Source: Nocardioides sp. WS12
Lineage (GTDB): Bacteria > Actinomycetota > Actinomycetes > Propionibacteriales > Nocardioidaceae
Direction of reading: 5' to 3'
NCBI RefSeq assembly: GCF_014108865.1
Contig: NZ_CP053928.1
Coordinates: forward strand, 3,162,001 to 3,226,000
DNA length: 64,000 nt
Shown here: positions 15,960 through 24,772 of the stretch, piece by piece
How the letters are laid out: the number at the start of each line of letters is the position of its first letter
Position numbering within the stretch: the first letter of the stretch is position 1
Translations under genes and position numbers: made by a program
The notes under the pieces: generated by a model
The model's database searches: none
Told to the model about the DNA's origin: nothing
The model's input: the letters and a program-made list of their open reading frames with translations, nothing else

Positions 15960-16883
15960 ATGACCGAGCCCAACCCTTACCCCGACCATCCTTTCGCGGC
16001 CGCTGACGCCGCCGCTCTGGGCGTTACTCAACGCCGCCTCCGACTCGACACCGTGAACGGCCTCCTGCGCCGCTGGACTCGCGGGATCTACGCCCGCGCC
16101 GACCTGCCGGATTCGGTGGAGTTGCGGGCACAGGTCATCGGGCTGGCCACGTCGGAGCATCATGTGATCCGCGATCGGACCGCCGCGTGGCTGCTCGGCG
16201 TGGACATGCACGTGATGAGCGAGCACGATCTCCTGCCGCCGGTCGAATCGTGTGCGCTCCGCGGTCGCAATCCAACTCGAAGGCCCGAGGCGGACGGCCG
16301 CACACGCGACCTCTCACCAACAGACGTGATCAACGTTCACGGCCTCAGGGTCACGTCCCCGATTCGCACTGCGATGGACCTGGGATGCCACCTACGCCGG
16401 CGCGATGCGTTCGCGGCGATGACGTCGCTCGCACGCCTCCACGGCTTCACGGCACGCGACCTGGCCCGCGAGTTGCCGCGGTTCCGTGGGCGCCGCGGCG
16501 TGATTCAGTGCCGAGGCCTGGTGCCGTTGGTCGACCCGCGGATCGAGTCTCCCCGCGAGGCGTGGGTGCTGATCGAAATCAACGACGCTGCGCTCCCCGC
16601 GCCTGAGCCGCAGTGGTGGATCGAGATCGACGGCGTACCGACGTACCGTCTCGACTTCGCCTACGTGAACGCCAAGGTCTGCGTCGAGTACGACGGCGCG
16701 GACTTCCACGACCGAACGCCGGAGCAGCGCGACGACGACCGGGAGCGCCGTCGTTGGCTGCGTGACAACGGCTGGACTGTCATCGTCGTGAAGCGCGGTG
16801 ACTTCATGGGCGGAGCGTCGGATCGCTGGATTCGCGAACTCCGCGCGGCGCTCGCGCCGTCGTACACGAATCGCCGGTGGTGA
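15960..16883 (+). CDS. DUF559 / PD-(D/E)XK nuclease-like protein with AbiEi-like N-terminus
   Basis: A 307-aa protein. The N-terminal part (about 15-60; GVTQRRLRLD, LLRRWTRGIYARADLP) looks like the winged-helix domain of AbiEi-type antitoxins. The C-terminal third has a Vsr/DUF559-like nuclease core: SPREAW (197-202), RLDFAY with D232, CVEYDG with E243 and D245, then RRRWLRDNGWTVIVV. These residues fit a D-x10-E-x-D metal site. Nuclease activity is inference. The gene sits between two opposed arrays of a 21-bp repeat, and the first right-hand unit overlaps its stop codon. No toxin partner gene is adjacent. Confidence 0.8.
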   Translation: MTEPNPYPDHPFAAADAAALGVTQRRLRLDTVNGLLRRWTRGIYARADLPDSVELRAQVIGLATSEHHVIRDRTAAWLLGVDMHVMSEHDLLPPVESCALRGRNPTRRPEADGRTRDLSPTDVINVHGLRVTSPIRTAMDLGCHLRRRDAFAAMTSLARLHGFTARDLARELPRFRGRRGVIQCRGLVPLVDPRIESPREAWVLIEINDAALPAPEPQWWIEIDGVPTYRLDFAYVNAKVCVEYDGADFHDRTPEQRDDDRERRRWLRDNGWTVIVVKRGDFMGGASDRWIRELRAALAPSYTNRRW

Positions 16884-16959
16884 CAAACCCCAAGTCGGGC
16901 GTCACAAACCCCAAGTCGGCCGTCACAAACCCCAACTCGCGCGCGACAAACGCCAAGTC
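16883..16959 (-). repeat. Right array: four tandem 21-bp repeats, inverted relative to the left array
   Basis: Cores ACAAACCCCAAGTC at 16883-16896 and 16904-16917, ACAAACCCCAACTC at 16925-16938 and ACAAACGCCAAGTC at 16946-16959, again exactly 21 bp apart. They are the reverse complement of the left array. The first copy includes the last base of the DUF559 stop codon, and the array ends 5 bp before the moaA stop. Confidence 0.9.
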
Positions 16960-16963
16960 GGGG

Positions 16964-17956
16964 TCAGCCGCCGATGGCGGACATGGGGCGGTCCGGCTGG
17001 AGGAAGGTCGGGTCGTCGATGCCGTGGCCGGGGGCCTTGCCGAGCATCGCGGTGAGCCAGCGATCGGCCAGTTCGTCATCGGTCGCACCGGCCCGCATCG
17101 CGACCCTCAGGTCAGATTCCGAGCGAGCGAAGAGGCAGTTGCGCACCTGGCCGTCGGCCGTCAGTCGGACCCGGTCGCAGTCGCCGCAGAACGGGCGGGT
17201 CACCGAGGCGATCACGCCCACGGTGGCCGGGCCGCCGTCGACGAGGAAGAGTTCGGCGGGTGCGCTGCCGCGGGGTTCGCGGGCGGGCGTCAGCGCGAAC
17301 TTCGTGGCCAGCGAGGCGAAGATGTCGTCGGCGGTGACCATCGATTCGCGGGTCCAGCCGTGCTGGGCGTCGAGCGGCATCTGCTCGATGAAGCGCAGGT
17401 GATAGCCGCGGTCGAGACACCACTGGAGGAGTTCCGGCCCCTGGTCGTCATTGACGCCACGGAGCAGTACCGCGTTGACCTTGACGGGACCGAGTCCGGC
17501 AGCCTCGGCGGCGGCCAGGCCCTCGACCACGTCGGTGAACCGGTCGCGGCGGGTGATCTCCTGGAAGGTGTCGCTCCGAACGGTGTCGAGGCTGACGTTC
17601 ACCCGGTTGAGCCCTGCCGAGGCGAGCGCGCCCGCAGTCTTCGCCAAGCCGAGCGCATTGGTGGTGATCGACATCTCGACGTCGGCGTCGAGCGCACGCA
17701 CTCGGCCCACGATGTCGACGAGCCCACGGCGCACCAACGGTTCACCGCCGGTGAACCGCACTTCCTTGACGCCGAGGCGCTGCACGGCAATCCCGATCAG
17801 ACGGACGATCTCGTCATCGCTGAGCTGGTCATCGGCCGGCAACCACTCGAGACCCTCGGGTGGCATGCAGTAGGTGCAGCGCAGATTGCAGCGATCGGTC
17901 AGCGAGACCCGGAGGTCGGTCGCGACCCTTCCGTGGCGATCGATGAGTGGCTGCAT
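16964..17956 (-). CDS. moaA: GTP 3',8-cyclase MoaA
   Basis: Radical-SAM enzyme of molybdenum cofactor synthesis that converts GTP to 3',8-cyclo-GTP. Its 330 residues include the SAM cluster CNLRCTYC (C23, C27, C30), FTGGEPLVRRG, and the C-terminal second cluster C257-x2-C260 and C274 in FCGDC...NCLF. The C-terminal Gly-Gly tail (SAIGG) required for activity in the family is intact. The ATG is preceded by GGAGGT, and TATGCT ends 6 nt before it, so it could be leaderless with the GGAGGT outside the transcript. Confidence 0.96.
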   Translation of the reverse strand: MQPLIDRHGRVATDLRVSLTDRCNLRCTYCMPPEGLEWLPADDQLSDDEIVRLIGIAVQRLGVKEVRFTGGEPLVRRGLVDIVGRVRALDADVEMSITTNALGLAKTAGALASAGLNRVNVSLDTVRSDTFQEITRRDRFTDVVEGLAAAEAAGLGPVKVNAVLLRGVNDDQGPELLQWCLDRGYHLRFIEQMPLDAQHGWTRESMVTADDIFASLATKFALTPAREPRGSAPAELFLVDGGPATVGVIASVTRPFCGDCDRVRLTADGQVRNCLFARSESDLRVAMRAGATDDELADRWLTAMLGKAPGHGIDDPTFLQPDRPMSAIGG

Positions 17957-17962
17957 ACCTCC

Positions 17963-17968
17963 AGCATA
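17963..17968 (-). promoter_or_regulatory. Candidate leaderless -10 of moaA
   Basis: TATGCT on the minus strand is separated from the ATG at 17956 by exactly GGAGGT. The same six bases are thus either a ribosome site of a longer transcript or the promoter discriminator of a leaderless one. Confidence 0.5.
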
Positions 17969-18014
17969 GGGTCGCCACCTCAGGGGCGACGCTCCGGCAA
18001 CGACCGGCGGGACC

Positions 18015-18020
18015 TACCGT
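18015..18020 (+). promoter_or_regulatory. Leaderless -10 of the SURF1 gene
   Basis: TACCGT ends 6 nt before the GTG at 18027. Confidence 0.5.
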
Positions 18021-18026
18021 TGACCC

Positions 18027-18938
18027 GTGCGATCGTGGCTGGCCTCCTGGCGCTTCCTGCTGAGCCGTCGCTGGGTGCTGTTCTTCCTGGCGATCCTGCT
18101 CGTGGGGTACGCCACGTGGTGGCTGGGCGAATGGCAGTTCGGCCGCCTCGAGGACCGCAAGGAACGCAACACGATCGTCAGCGCCAACGAGAACCGTGAC
18201 CCGGTGCCACTCGCCGAGGTTCTCGCTCCCGGACGTGCTGTGCAGGAGGCCGACGAGTGGCGGCTCATCACCGTCACCGGCGAGTACGACGTCGACGACA
18301 CCGTCGTCGTCCGGTACCGCACCCGCAAGTCCGCTCCGGGGGTCGAGGTCGTCGTACCGCTGGTGACCCCGGACGGCACCACCGCCCTGATCGACCGCGG
18401 CTGGTTCGCCACCGACAATCCCGAGATCACGCACACCGAGCTCCCTGCCCCGCCGGAGGGCGAGGTCACGATCACCGGCTGGGTACGCAGCGACGGCACC
18501 GGCGACAGCACCCAGGTCAACGGTCACTCGACGCGCGCGATCGCAAGCGGGCCGATCGGCAAGGCCATCGACCGCGAGGTGTTCACGGGCTTCGTCGCGC
18601 TCAAGACCGAGAGCCCGGAACCGACCGAGGCCCTCGAACCGGTCGAGCTCCCCGAACTGGGCGAGGGACCGCACTTCTTCTACGGCCTGCAGTGGTGGTT
18701 CTTCGGCGTGCTGGCGCTCGGCGGCTTCGGCTACCTCGCCTGGGACGAGCGCGTGCACGGCGCGCGTGGCCAGCGCACCCGCGCCAAGAAGCGGTCCGGG
18801 GGGCCGTTCTCCGGGCGGGAGCGTCAGAGGCCGCGGGCCATCCCGCCGTCGACCGGAACCATCACGCCCGAGACGAAGGACGACGCCGGCGACAACAGGA
18901 ACGCCGCCACCCGTCCGAACTCCTCGGGATCCCCGTAA
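18027..18938 (+). CDS. SURF1 family cytochrome oxidase biogenesis protein
   Basis: Assembly factor for heme-copper cytochrome c oxidase. The 303 residues show the SURF1 layout: an N-terminal membrane helix (about 15-33) ending in WWLGEWQFGRLEDRK, a periplasmic domain with IDRGWFA, and a C-terminal helix in GLQWWFFGVLALGGFGYLAW (about 214-235). About 65 hydrophilic residues follow. The last 38 codons run antisense through the 3' end of the SDR gene (115-bp overlap), so the natural C-terminus may once have been shorter. ctaA and ctaB for heme A synthesis are also in this window. Confidence 0.9.
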   Translation: MRSWLASWRFLLSRRWVLFFLAILLVGYATWWLGEWQFGRLEDRKERNTIVSANENRDPVPLAEVLAPGRAVQEADEWRLITVTGEYDVDDTVVVRYRTRKSAPGVEVVVPLVTPDGTTALIDRGWFATDNPEITHTELPAPPEGEVTITGWVRSDGTGDSTQVNGHSTRAIASGPIGKAIDREVFTGFVALKTESPEPTEALEPVELPELGEGPHFFYGLQWWFFGVLALGGFGYLAWDERVHGARGQRTRAKKRSGGPFSGRERQRPRAIPPSTGTITPETKDDAGDNRNAATRPNSSGSP

Positions 18939-19585
18939 CGCCCGAGCGGAATCTGGCTGAGAGCGGCCGCGCGGGCGGCCGCTGCGTCGCCCGTGGATGC
19001 GTCCAGTTCGGCGACCCGCTCCGTGCCGATCCGGCCGGGCAGCAGACCGTTCACCCGGATGCCGCGCGGACCCAGTTCGTCGGCCAGGGTCTTGGCGACC
19101 ATCGCGAGCCCGGGTCGGAGGCCGTTGGAGACCGCGAGATTGGCGATCGGCTGCCGCACGCTGGTCGAGAGAACGAACGCCAGGCTGCCGCCTTCCCCGA
19201 GGGCCGCGCCGATTTCCCGGGCCAGCCGTACGCCGCCGAGGAAGACTGACCCGAACGCCTGGGTCCATTGCTCATCGGTGATCGCCGAGACGGTGCCGGA
19301 CGGCGGACCGCCCACGCTGATCAGCGCGCCATCCAGCCGACCCCACCGCTCCTGCGCCGCGGCAATGAGGCGCGCCGGAGTCTTCGGGTCCGCGTTGTCG
19401 GCCACCACGCCAACGAGGGCGTCGGGTACGTCGATCTCGCCGAGCGCGCGCTCCACACCGGCACTCTCACGGCCGGACAGCACCACGCGTGCTCCGTCGG
19501 CCAGCAGCGCTTCGACCGTGGCACGGCCCAGTCCGCGGGTGGCGCCCGTGACGACGTACACGCGGCCCTGAAGGGACAGATCCAT
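18824..19585 (-). CDS. SDR family oxidoreductase (glp operon)
   Basis: Short-chain dehydrogenase/reductase of 253 aa with TGATRGLG near the N-terminus and DGGMARGL at the C-terminus. The usual YxxxK position reads SNGLRPGLAMVAK, so the catalytic Tyr is not present in its normal place; the protein may be an atypical or non-catalytic SDR. Its ATG shares one base with the glpD stop (TGATG), so it is translationally coupled to glycerol catabolism genes. Substrate unknown. Confidence 0.85.
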   Translation of the reverse strand: MDLSLQGRVYVVTGATRGLGRATVEALLADGARVVLSGRESAGVERALGEIDVPDALVGVVADNADPKTPARLIAAAQERWGRLDGALISVGGPPSGTVSAITDEQWTQAFGSVFLGGVRLAREIGAALGEGGSLAFVLSTSVRQPIANLAVSNGLRPGLAMVAKTLADELGPRGIRVNGLLPGRIGTERVAELDASTGDAAAARAAALSQIPLGRYGDPEEFGRVAAFLLSPASSFVSGVMVPVDGGMARGL

Positions 19586-21369
19586 CAGGGCGTCTCCAGC
19601 ACTTCGGTCTCGTCGAACGACTCCAGGGGTTCGAGGGACTCCGCAATCCGGGACACCGGTACGACGTCCGGCGCGCCCTTGCGCGCCGCGTCCGCCGTGT
19701 GATCGTCCGGCTGGCGCTGGCTCTCCCGTTCGGCTTCGACCCGCTTGAGGTAGTGCTGGACCTCCCGCTCCCGCTGGTTGGCGTCCCAGCCGAGGTACCC
19801 GCCGACCAGGTCGGCGACATGCGGCGCGGCAGCGACCCCGCGATCGAAGGTTTCGAAGGAGATCCGCATCCGGCGCGTGAGCACGTCGTCGAGGTGCCGC
19901 GCACCTTCATGCGTCACGGCGTAGACCGCCTCGACCTGGAGGTAGTCCTCGGCACCGGGCAGCGGCTCGGCCAGGTCCGGCTCGGCCGCGATCAGGTCCA
20001 GCACCTCGAGCACGAGCGAGCCGTACCGCTCCAGGAGGTGTTCGATCCGGTTGACCGCGAGGCCCGACTGCGTTGCCAGGGTGCGGCGCTGGTTCCAGAG
20101 GGCCTGGTAGCCGTCGGCCCCGACCAGCGGGATCCGCTCGGTCACGCACTCGCCGACCTTGCGACCCAGCACGCTTTCGAGCCCGTGCACTGCCTCGTCG
20201 ACGGCATCGGCGGCCATCACCCGGTAGGTGGTGTACTTCCCGCCGGCCACGACCACGAGTCCGGGCACGCTGTGCGCAACGGCATGTTCGCGGGACAGCT
20301 TCGACGTCGCCGCCGACTCCCCTGCCAGCAGCGGCCGCAGGCCCGCGAACACTCCCTCGACGTCGTCGCGGGTCAACGGCACCTCGAGAACCTTGTTGAC
20401 GTTGGTGAGCAGGTAGTCGATGTCGCTGGAGCTGGCCGCCGGGTGGTCCTTGGACAGTTCCCAGTCCGTGTCGGTGGTGCCGATGATCCAATGCCGCTTC
20501 CACGGGATCACGAAGAGCACGGACGTCTCGGTCCGCAGGATCAGGCCCGCTTCGCCGCGGATCCGGTCGCGGGGTACGACGAGGTGGATGCCCTTGCTGG
20601 CCCGCACCTTGAACTGCCCGCGCTCGCGGGCCATGCCCTGGGTCTCGTCGGTCCACACACCCGTGGCGTTGATGACCTGGGACGCACGGATCTCGAACCG
20701 GTGGCCGGTCTCGAGGTCGATCACCTCGGCGCCGACGACACGTTCGCTCTCCTTGATCAGACCGAGGACACGGGTACGGGACGCCACGGCGGCGCCGTAG
20801 GTCGCCGCGGTTCGGGAGAGGAACATGGTGTGGCGGGCATCGTCGACCTGGGCGTCGTAGTAGCGGATCGCCCCGATGAGGGCGTCCTTGCGCAACGACG
20901 GGAACGCCTTGCGTGCCCCGCGGCGGGTGAGGTGCTTGTGCACCGGCACGCCGTCGCCGTACCCACTGGCCTTGGACATGGCGTCGTACAGCGCGACTCC
21001 GGAGCCGGCGTACCAGCGCTCCCAACCGCGGCCGGTGAGCGGGTAGAGGAACGGCACCGGGCGCACGAGGTGCGGTGCGAGCCGCTGCATCAGCAGGCCG
21101 CGCTCCTTGAGCGCCTCAGCGACGAGTCGGAAATCCATCATCTCGAGGTAGCGCAGGCCACCGTGGATGAGTTTGGAACTCCGGCTGGAGGTGCCGGACG
21201 CGAAGTCACGGGCCTCGACGAGGCCGACGGCCAGGCCGCGGGTGGCTGCGTCGAGTGCAATCCCGCCGCCCACGACTCCCCCGCCGATCACCAGGACGTC
21301 GAGGTGCTGATTGGCCATCCGCTTGAGGGCCGAAGTGCGGCCGCGCGGCGACAGTGGAGCGGGGTTCAT
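19585..21369 (-). CDS. glpD: Glycerol-3-phosphate dehydrogenase (FAD)
   Basis: Membrane-associated flavoenzyme oxidising glycerol 3-phosphate to dihydroxyacetone phosphate with electron transfer to quinones. Its 594 residues include the FAD-binding motif [19 protein letters not shown] (about 27-45), the segment [16 protein letters not shown] typical of GlpD, and [20 protein letters not shown]-terminal extension rich in Arg, Gln and Glu follows the GlpD C-terminal domain. The start overlaps the glpK stop by 4 bp (ATGA). Confidence 0.96.
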   Translation of the reverse strand: MNPAPLSPRGRTSALKRMANQHLDVLVIGGGVVGGGIALDAATRGLAVGLVEARDFASGTSSRSSKLIHGGLRYLEMMDFRLVAEALKERGLLMQRLAPHLVRPVPFLYPLTGRGWERWYAGSGVALYDAMSKASGYGDGVPVHKHLTRRGARKAFPSLRKDALIGAIRYYDAQVDDARHTMFLSRTAATYGAAVASRTRVLGLIKESERVVGAEVIDLETGHRFEIRASQVINATGVWTDETQGMARERGQFKVRASKGIHLVVPRDRIRGEAGLILRTETSVLFVIPWKRHWIIGTTDTDWELSKDHPAASSSDIDYLLTNVNKVLEVPLTRDDVEGVFAGLRPLLAGESAATSKLSREHAVAHSVPGLVVVAGGKYTTYRVMAADAVDEAVHGLESVLGRKVGECVTERIPLVGADGYQALWNQRRTLATQSGLAVNRIEHLLERYGSLVLEVLDLIAAEPDLAEPLPGAEDYLQVEAVYAVTHEGARHLDDVLTRRMRISFETFDRGVAAAPHVADLVGGYLGWDANQREREVQHYLKRVEAERESQRQPDDHTADAARKGAPDVVPVSRIAESLEPLESFDETEVLETP

Positions 21370-22883
21370 GGGACCTCCACCCAGTCAAGGGTTCGTTGTA
21401 CTGCCTTCTGCCACTGGGCGTAGCCCGCGGCACGTTGGTCTTCGCTCCAGTGGGGTTCCCACCGGGTGTCTTCCTGCCAGTTCTCGCGCAGCTCGTCCGT
21501 GTTGGCCCAGTAGCCGACCGAAAGTCCGGCGGCATACGCCGCGCCGAGAGCCGTGGTCTCCGGGACGACGGGCCGACTCACGGGGACGCCGAGCACGTCG
21601 GCCTGGATCTGCATGCAGAGGCTGTTGGCGGTCACCCCGCCGTCGACCTTCAGTACCTCCAGCGTCACGCCCGAGTCGGACGACATCGCCTCGATCACGT
21701 CGCGCGACTGGTAACAGATCGCCTCGAGCGTGGCCCGGGCGACGTGCGCGTTGGTGTTGAAGCGGGACAGGCCGACGATGGCACCGCGGGCGTCCGAACG
21801 CCAGTACGGCGCGAACAGCCCCGAGAACGCGGGCACGAAGTACACGCCGCCGTTGTCCTCGACCTGGGCGGCGAGCGACTCGGACTCCGACGCGCCGCTG
21901 ATGATGCCCAACTGGTCACGCAGCCACTGGACGGCGGACCCGGTGACCGCAATCGATCCCTCGAGCGCGTAGACGCAGGGCTCGTCGCCGAACTTGTAGG
22001 CCGGCGTCGTGAGCAGCCCCGCCTTGGAACGCACGATCTCGGTGCCGGTGTTGAGCAGCATGAAGTTGCCGGTGCCGTAAGTGTTCTTGGCCTCGCCCGG
22101 CGCGAAGCAGACCTGCCCGACGGTCGCGGCCTGCTGGTCGCCGAGGATGCCGGTGATCGGGACCTCGCCGCCAAAGGGCCCGTGCGATCGCGTCATTCCG
22201 TACGGCGTCGTGGCCGACGACTCGCGGATCTCGGGCAGCATCGCCCGCGGGACTCCGAAGAACCCGAGGAGTTCGTCGTCCCAGTCCAGCGTCTCGAGGT
22301 CCATCATCATGGTCCGGCTGGCGTTGGTCACGTCAGTGATGTGCACGCCGCCATCGGGTCCGCCGGTGAGGTTCCAGAGCACCCAGGTTTCCGGGGTCCC
22401 GAAGAGAGCGTCGCCCTTCTCGGCCAGCTCGCGCGCGCCCGGGACCGTGTCGAGGATCCATTGCAGCTTGCCGCCGGAGAAGTACGTCGCCGGAGGCAGG
22501 CCGGCCCTGTGCCGGATCACGTCACCGCGGCCGTCGCGATCCAGCGCGGCGGCGATCGCGTCCGTGCGGGTGTCCTGCCAGACGATCGCGTTGTGCAGCG
22601 GCCGGCCGGTGCGGCGGTTCCACACGATCGTGGTCTCGCGCTGGTTCGTGATCCCGACCGCGGCCAGATCGCTCGCATCGAGGCGGGCCTTGCCGAGAGC
22701 GGTCTGCACGACCGCCGAGGTTCGTTCCCAGATCTCCACGGGGTTGTGCTCGACCCAGCCGGCACGCGGCAGGATCTGCTGGTGCTCGAGCTGGTGCCGG
22801 GCCACTTCGCGCCCGGCGTGGTCGAACACCATGAAGCGCGTGCTGGTGGTGCCCTGGTCGATCGCCCCCACGTACCTCGCCAT
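21366..22883 (-). CDS. glpK: Glycerol kinase
   Basis: Phosphorylates glycerol with ATP to glycerol 3-phosphate. It is 505 aa from the ATG at 22883, the standard size, starting [16 protein letters not shown]. The FGGY-family motifs [10 protein letters not shown] and [19 protein letters not shown] are present. An upstream in-frame extension is rejected because CAGAGT lies 6 nt before this ATG and homologues start here. First gene of glpK-glpD-SDR; no glycerol facilitator gene is next to it in the window. Confidence 0.96.
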   Translation of the reverse strand: MARYVGAIDQGTTSTRFMVFDHAGREVARHQLEHQQILPRAGWVEHNPVEIWERTSAVVQTALGKARLDASDLAAVGITNQRETTIVWNRRTGRPLHNAIVWQDTRTDAIAAALDRDGRGDVIRHRAGLPPATYFSGGKLQWILDTVPGARELAEKGDALFGTPETWVLWNLTGGPDGGVHITDVTNASRTMMMDLETLDWDDELLGFFGVPRAMLPEIRESSATTPYGMTRSHGPFGGEVPITGILGDQQAATVGQVCFAPGEAKNTYGTGNFMLLNTGTEIVRSKAGLLTTPAYKFGDEPCVYALEGSIAVTGSAVQWLRDQLGIISGASESESLAAQVEDNGGVYFVPAFSGLFAPYWRSDARGAIVGLSRFNTNAHVARATLEAICYQSRDVIEAMSSDSGVTLEVLKVDGGVTANSLCMQIQADVLGVPVSRPVVPETTALGAAYAAGLSVGYWANTDELRENWQEDTRWEPHWSEDQRAAGYAQWQKAVQRTLDWVEVP

Positions 22884-22889
22884 GCACCA

Positions 22890-22895
22890 ACTCTG
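22890..22895 (-). promoter_or_regulatory. Candidate leaderless -10 of the glpK operon
   Basis: CAGAGT on the minus strand ends 6 nt before the glpK ATG at 22883. Confidence 0.4.
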
Positions 22896-22945
22896 ACACG
22901 TCCCGCCTCGCAGGTGCTGGGAACACGCGCGTTGTGACCGAGTGC

Positions 22946-22976
22946 TTGACCTCAACCGAAGTTGAGGTTCCACGAT
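22946..22976 (+). promoter_or_regulatory. MerR/SoxR-type promoter-operator of the SDR-queA operon
   Basis: The palindrome ACCTCAAC/GTTGAGGT with a 4-bp centre (22949-22968) lies between -35 TTGACC (22946-22951) and -10 CACGAT (22971-22976). The spacer is 19 bp, the over-long spacing that MerR-family activators correct by twisting DNA. The arms match those of SoxR boxes. The -10 ends 6 nt before the ATG at 22983, so the mRNA should be leaderless. No MerR-family gene is in the window. Confidence 0.7.
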
Positions 22977-22982
22977 GGGGGC

Positions 22983-23681
22983 ATGAACAGGATCGCACTC
23001 GTCACGGGCGGAAGCGCCGGCCTCGGCCGGGCTTTGACGCTCGCCCTCGCCCACCAGGACTGGCACGTCATCACCAACGGCCGGAACCCCGAACGACTCG
23101 CTGCCACCGTGTCGGCCGCCCCGCTGGGCGTGGTGACCGCCATCGTCGGCGACACCTCAGAGGAGGACCACCGGAGCGAACTCATGGCCGCCGTCGATGC
23201 GCACGGCCGCCTGGACCTGCTCGTCAACAACGCCGGAATCCTCGGCCCGATCTCCGGCGACAACCCGCACCGGTTCCTCGCCGACCTCACCATCGACGAC
23301 GTCGGCTATGTCTGGCGGCAGAACGTCGGCGCACCGCTCGTGCTCACCAGCCTCGCCATCCCTCACCTCGCGAAGACCGGCGGCACCTTGCTGTCGATCT
23401 CCTCGGACGCAGCGCTGGAGCACTACGCCGGCTGGGGCATGTACAGCGCGTCCAAGGCCGCTCTCGACCACCTCACGCTCACCGTCGCGGCCGAGAACCC
23501 CACCATCACCGCGTACGCCGTGGACCCCGGCGACATGCGCACCCAGATGCACCAGGACTGGTTCCCCGGCGATGACATCTCCGACCGTCCGCTGCCCGAG
23601 GTCGTCGTACCCCATCTGTTGGCGCTGCTGGACGGCGATGCTCCGTCGGGCCGATACCGGGCCAGCGATGTCGCAGCTTGA
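22983..23681 (+). CDS. SDR family oxidoreductase (MerR/SoxR-like operon)
   Basis: A 232-aa short-chain dehydrogenase. The cofactor loop is [10 protein letters not shown], then NNAG, then [10 protein letters not shown] and the catalytic YSASK. The ATG at 22983 is fixed by the promoter geometry. An upstream in-frame ATG at 22962 lies within the operator and is not used. The stop overlaps queA by 14 bp. A promoter of the redox-sensing MerR type hints at a role under oxidative or electrophile stress; the substrate is unknown. Confidence 0.9.
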   Translation: MNRIALVTGGSAGLGRALTLALAHQDWHVITNGRNPERLAATVSAAPLGVVTAIVGDTSEEDHRSELMAAVDAHGRLDLLVNNAGILGPISGDNPHRFLADLTIDDVGYVWRQNVGAPLVLTSLAIPHLAKTGGTLLSISSDAALEHYAGWGMYSASKAALDHLTLTVAAENPTITAYAVDPGDMRTQMHQDWFPGDDISDRPLPEVVVPHLLALLDGDAPSGRYRASDVAA

Positions 23682-24741
23682 GGCACAGGAGTTCGCGCCC
23701 GCACCCGCCGAGCGGCGTGGACTCGCCCGTGACCAGGTCCAACTCCTCGTCGCGACGGACCGCGGGATCAAACACACGCGCTTCCACCGACTCGACGAGC
23801 ACCTCAAACCGGGCGACATCGTCGTCGTGAACGACTCGGCCACCGTTGCGGCAGCTGTCGACGCGGTCTCCGACCGGCACGGACCGGTCGTCCTGCACCT
23901 CGCAACGCCGCTCGACGACGCCACCTGGGTGGTCGAGGTACGACGTCCGCCGGATGCCGCCCGCTCCGTACTCGACGCCCGGGCCGGTGACCGGATCGAC
24001 CTCGTGGGCGGGGCTGCCCACCTGCACCTGATCGAGCCGTACCCGGCACCAGGCTCATCCCCCACCGGCACCGGGAACCGGTTGTGGCGAGCGACCGCGA
24101 CCGGCGACGTCGCCGCGGTGGCTCGGCGAATCGGTCGACCGATCGCCTATGGCTACCTCGATGCGCGCTACCCGCTGACGGACTACCAGACCGTTTTCGG
24201 TCGGCGTCCCGGCAGCGCGGAGATGCCCTCGGCCGGTCGTCCGTTCAGTCCGGAGCTCGTGACCAGGCTGGTCGCGAAGGGTGTGCTGATCACCCCGATC
24301 ACCCTGCACACCGGGGTCTCCTCGCAGGAGGCGAGCGAGACGCCGCAGGCGGAACGCTTCGAGGTGTCGTTGTCGACGGCCGCTGCAGTGAACGCTGCGC
24401 GCGCAGCCGGGGGACGGGTGATCGCCGTGGGGACGACCGCCACGCGGGCGCTGGAGTCGTCGGTGGAGGTGCGCGACGGCGGGCCGGAGGTGGTCCCGAA
24501 GGCCGGATGGACCACGCGGATCATCAGCCCGGCGGATCCTCCGCGCGTGACCGACGGACTGGTGACGGGCTGGCACGATCCCGAGGCGTCCCACCTGATG
24601 CTGGTCGAGGCCGTCGCGGGCGCAGAGCTCACCCGACGGGCCTACACGGCTGCGTCGGCGTCGGGCTACCTGTGGCACGAGTTCGGCGACTCCTGTCTCC
24701 TGTTGCCGAAGTCAGGGAGGGGTCAGGGCAAATCCCGATGA
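23668..24741 (+). CDS. queA: S-adenosylmethionine:tRNA ribosyltransferase-isomerase-like protein
   Basis: A 357-aa QueA homologue. The canonical enzyme transfers and isomerises the ribosyl group of SAM onto preQ1-tRNA to make epoxyqueuosine. Family segments are visible: GDIVVVNDSATV, RPIAYGYLD...YQTVFG, ITLHTGVSSQ, VGTTATRALESS and the C-terminal SGYLWHEFGDSCLLLP. It overlaps the SDR by 14 bp. No tgt, queC, queD, queE or queF is in the window, and actinobacteria often lack queuosine synthesis, so the actual substrate may differ. Confidence 0.88.
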   Translation: MSQLEAQEFAPAPAERRGLARDQVQLLVATDRGIKHTRFHRLDEHLKPGDIVVVNDSATVAAAVDAVSDRHGPVVLHLATPLDDATWVVEVRRPPDAARSVLDARAGDRIDLVGGAAHLHLIEPYPAPGSSPTGTGNRLWRATATGDVAAVARRIGRPIAYGYLDARYPLTDYQTVFGRRPGSAEMPSAGRPFSPELVTRLVAKGVLITPITLHTGVSSQEASETPQAERFEVSLSTAAAVNAARAAGGRVIAVGTTATRALESSVEVRDGGPEVVPKAGWTTRIISPADPPRVTDGLVTGWHDPEASHLMLVEAVAGAELTRRAYTAASASGYLWHEFGDSCLLLPKSGRGQGKSR

Positions 24742-24766
24742 CCCATGAACGTTCATCGGGCAGGGT
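24738..24766 (+). promoter_or_regulatory. Promoter with perfect 12-bp palindrome in the spacer (ABC exporter operon)
   Basis: -35 ATGACC (24738-24743), -10 CAGGGT (24761-24766) and a 17-bp spacer that contains the perfect palindrome ATGAACGTTCAT (24745-24756). The -10 ends 6 nt before the ATG at 24773. The palindrome is of TetR-operator style and would block the promoter when bound. A looser hairpin CCCGATGA/TCATCGGG overlaps the queA end. Confidence 0.6.
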
Positions 24767-24772
24767 GTTCTC

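Noticed and set aside
15793..16959. The 21-bp arrays as a CRISPR array
   Set aside because: The units are directly adjacent with no unique spacers, the cores are only 14 bp, the two arrays face each other, and no cas genes are nearby.
22962..22982. Upstream in-frame ATG for the SDR of the queA operon
   Set aside because: It lies inside the MerR-type operator and upstream of the expected transcription start.
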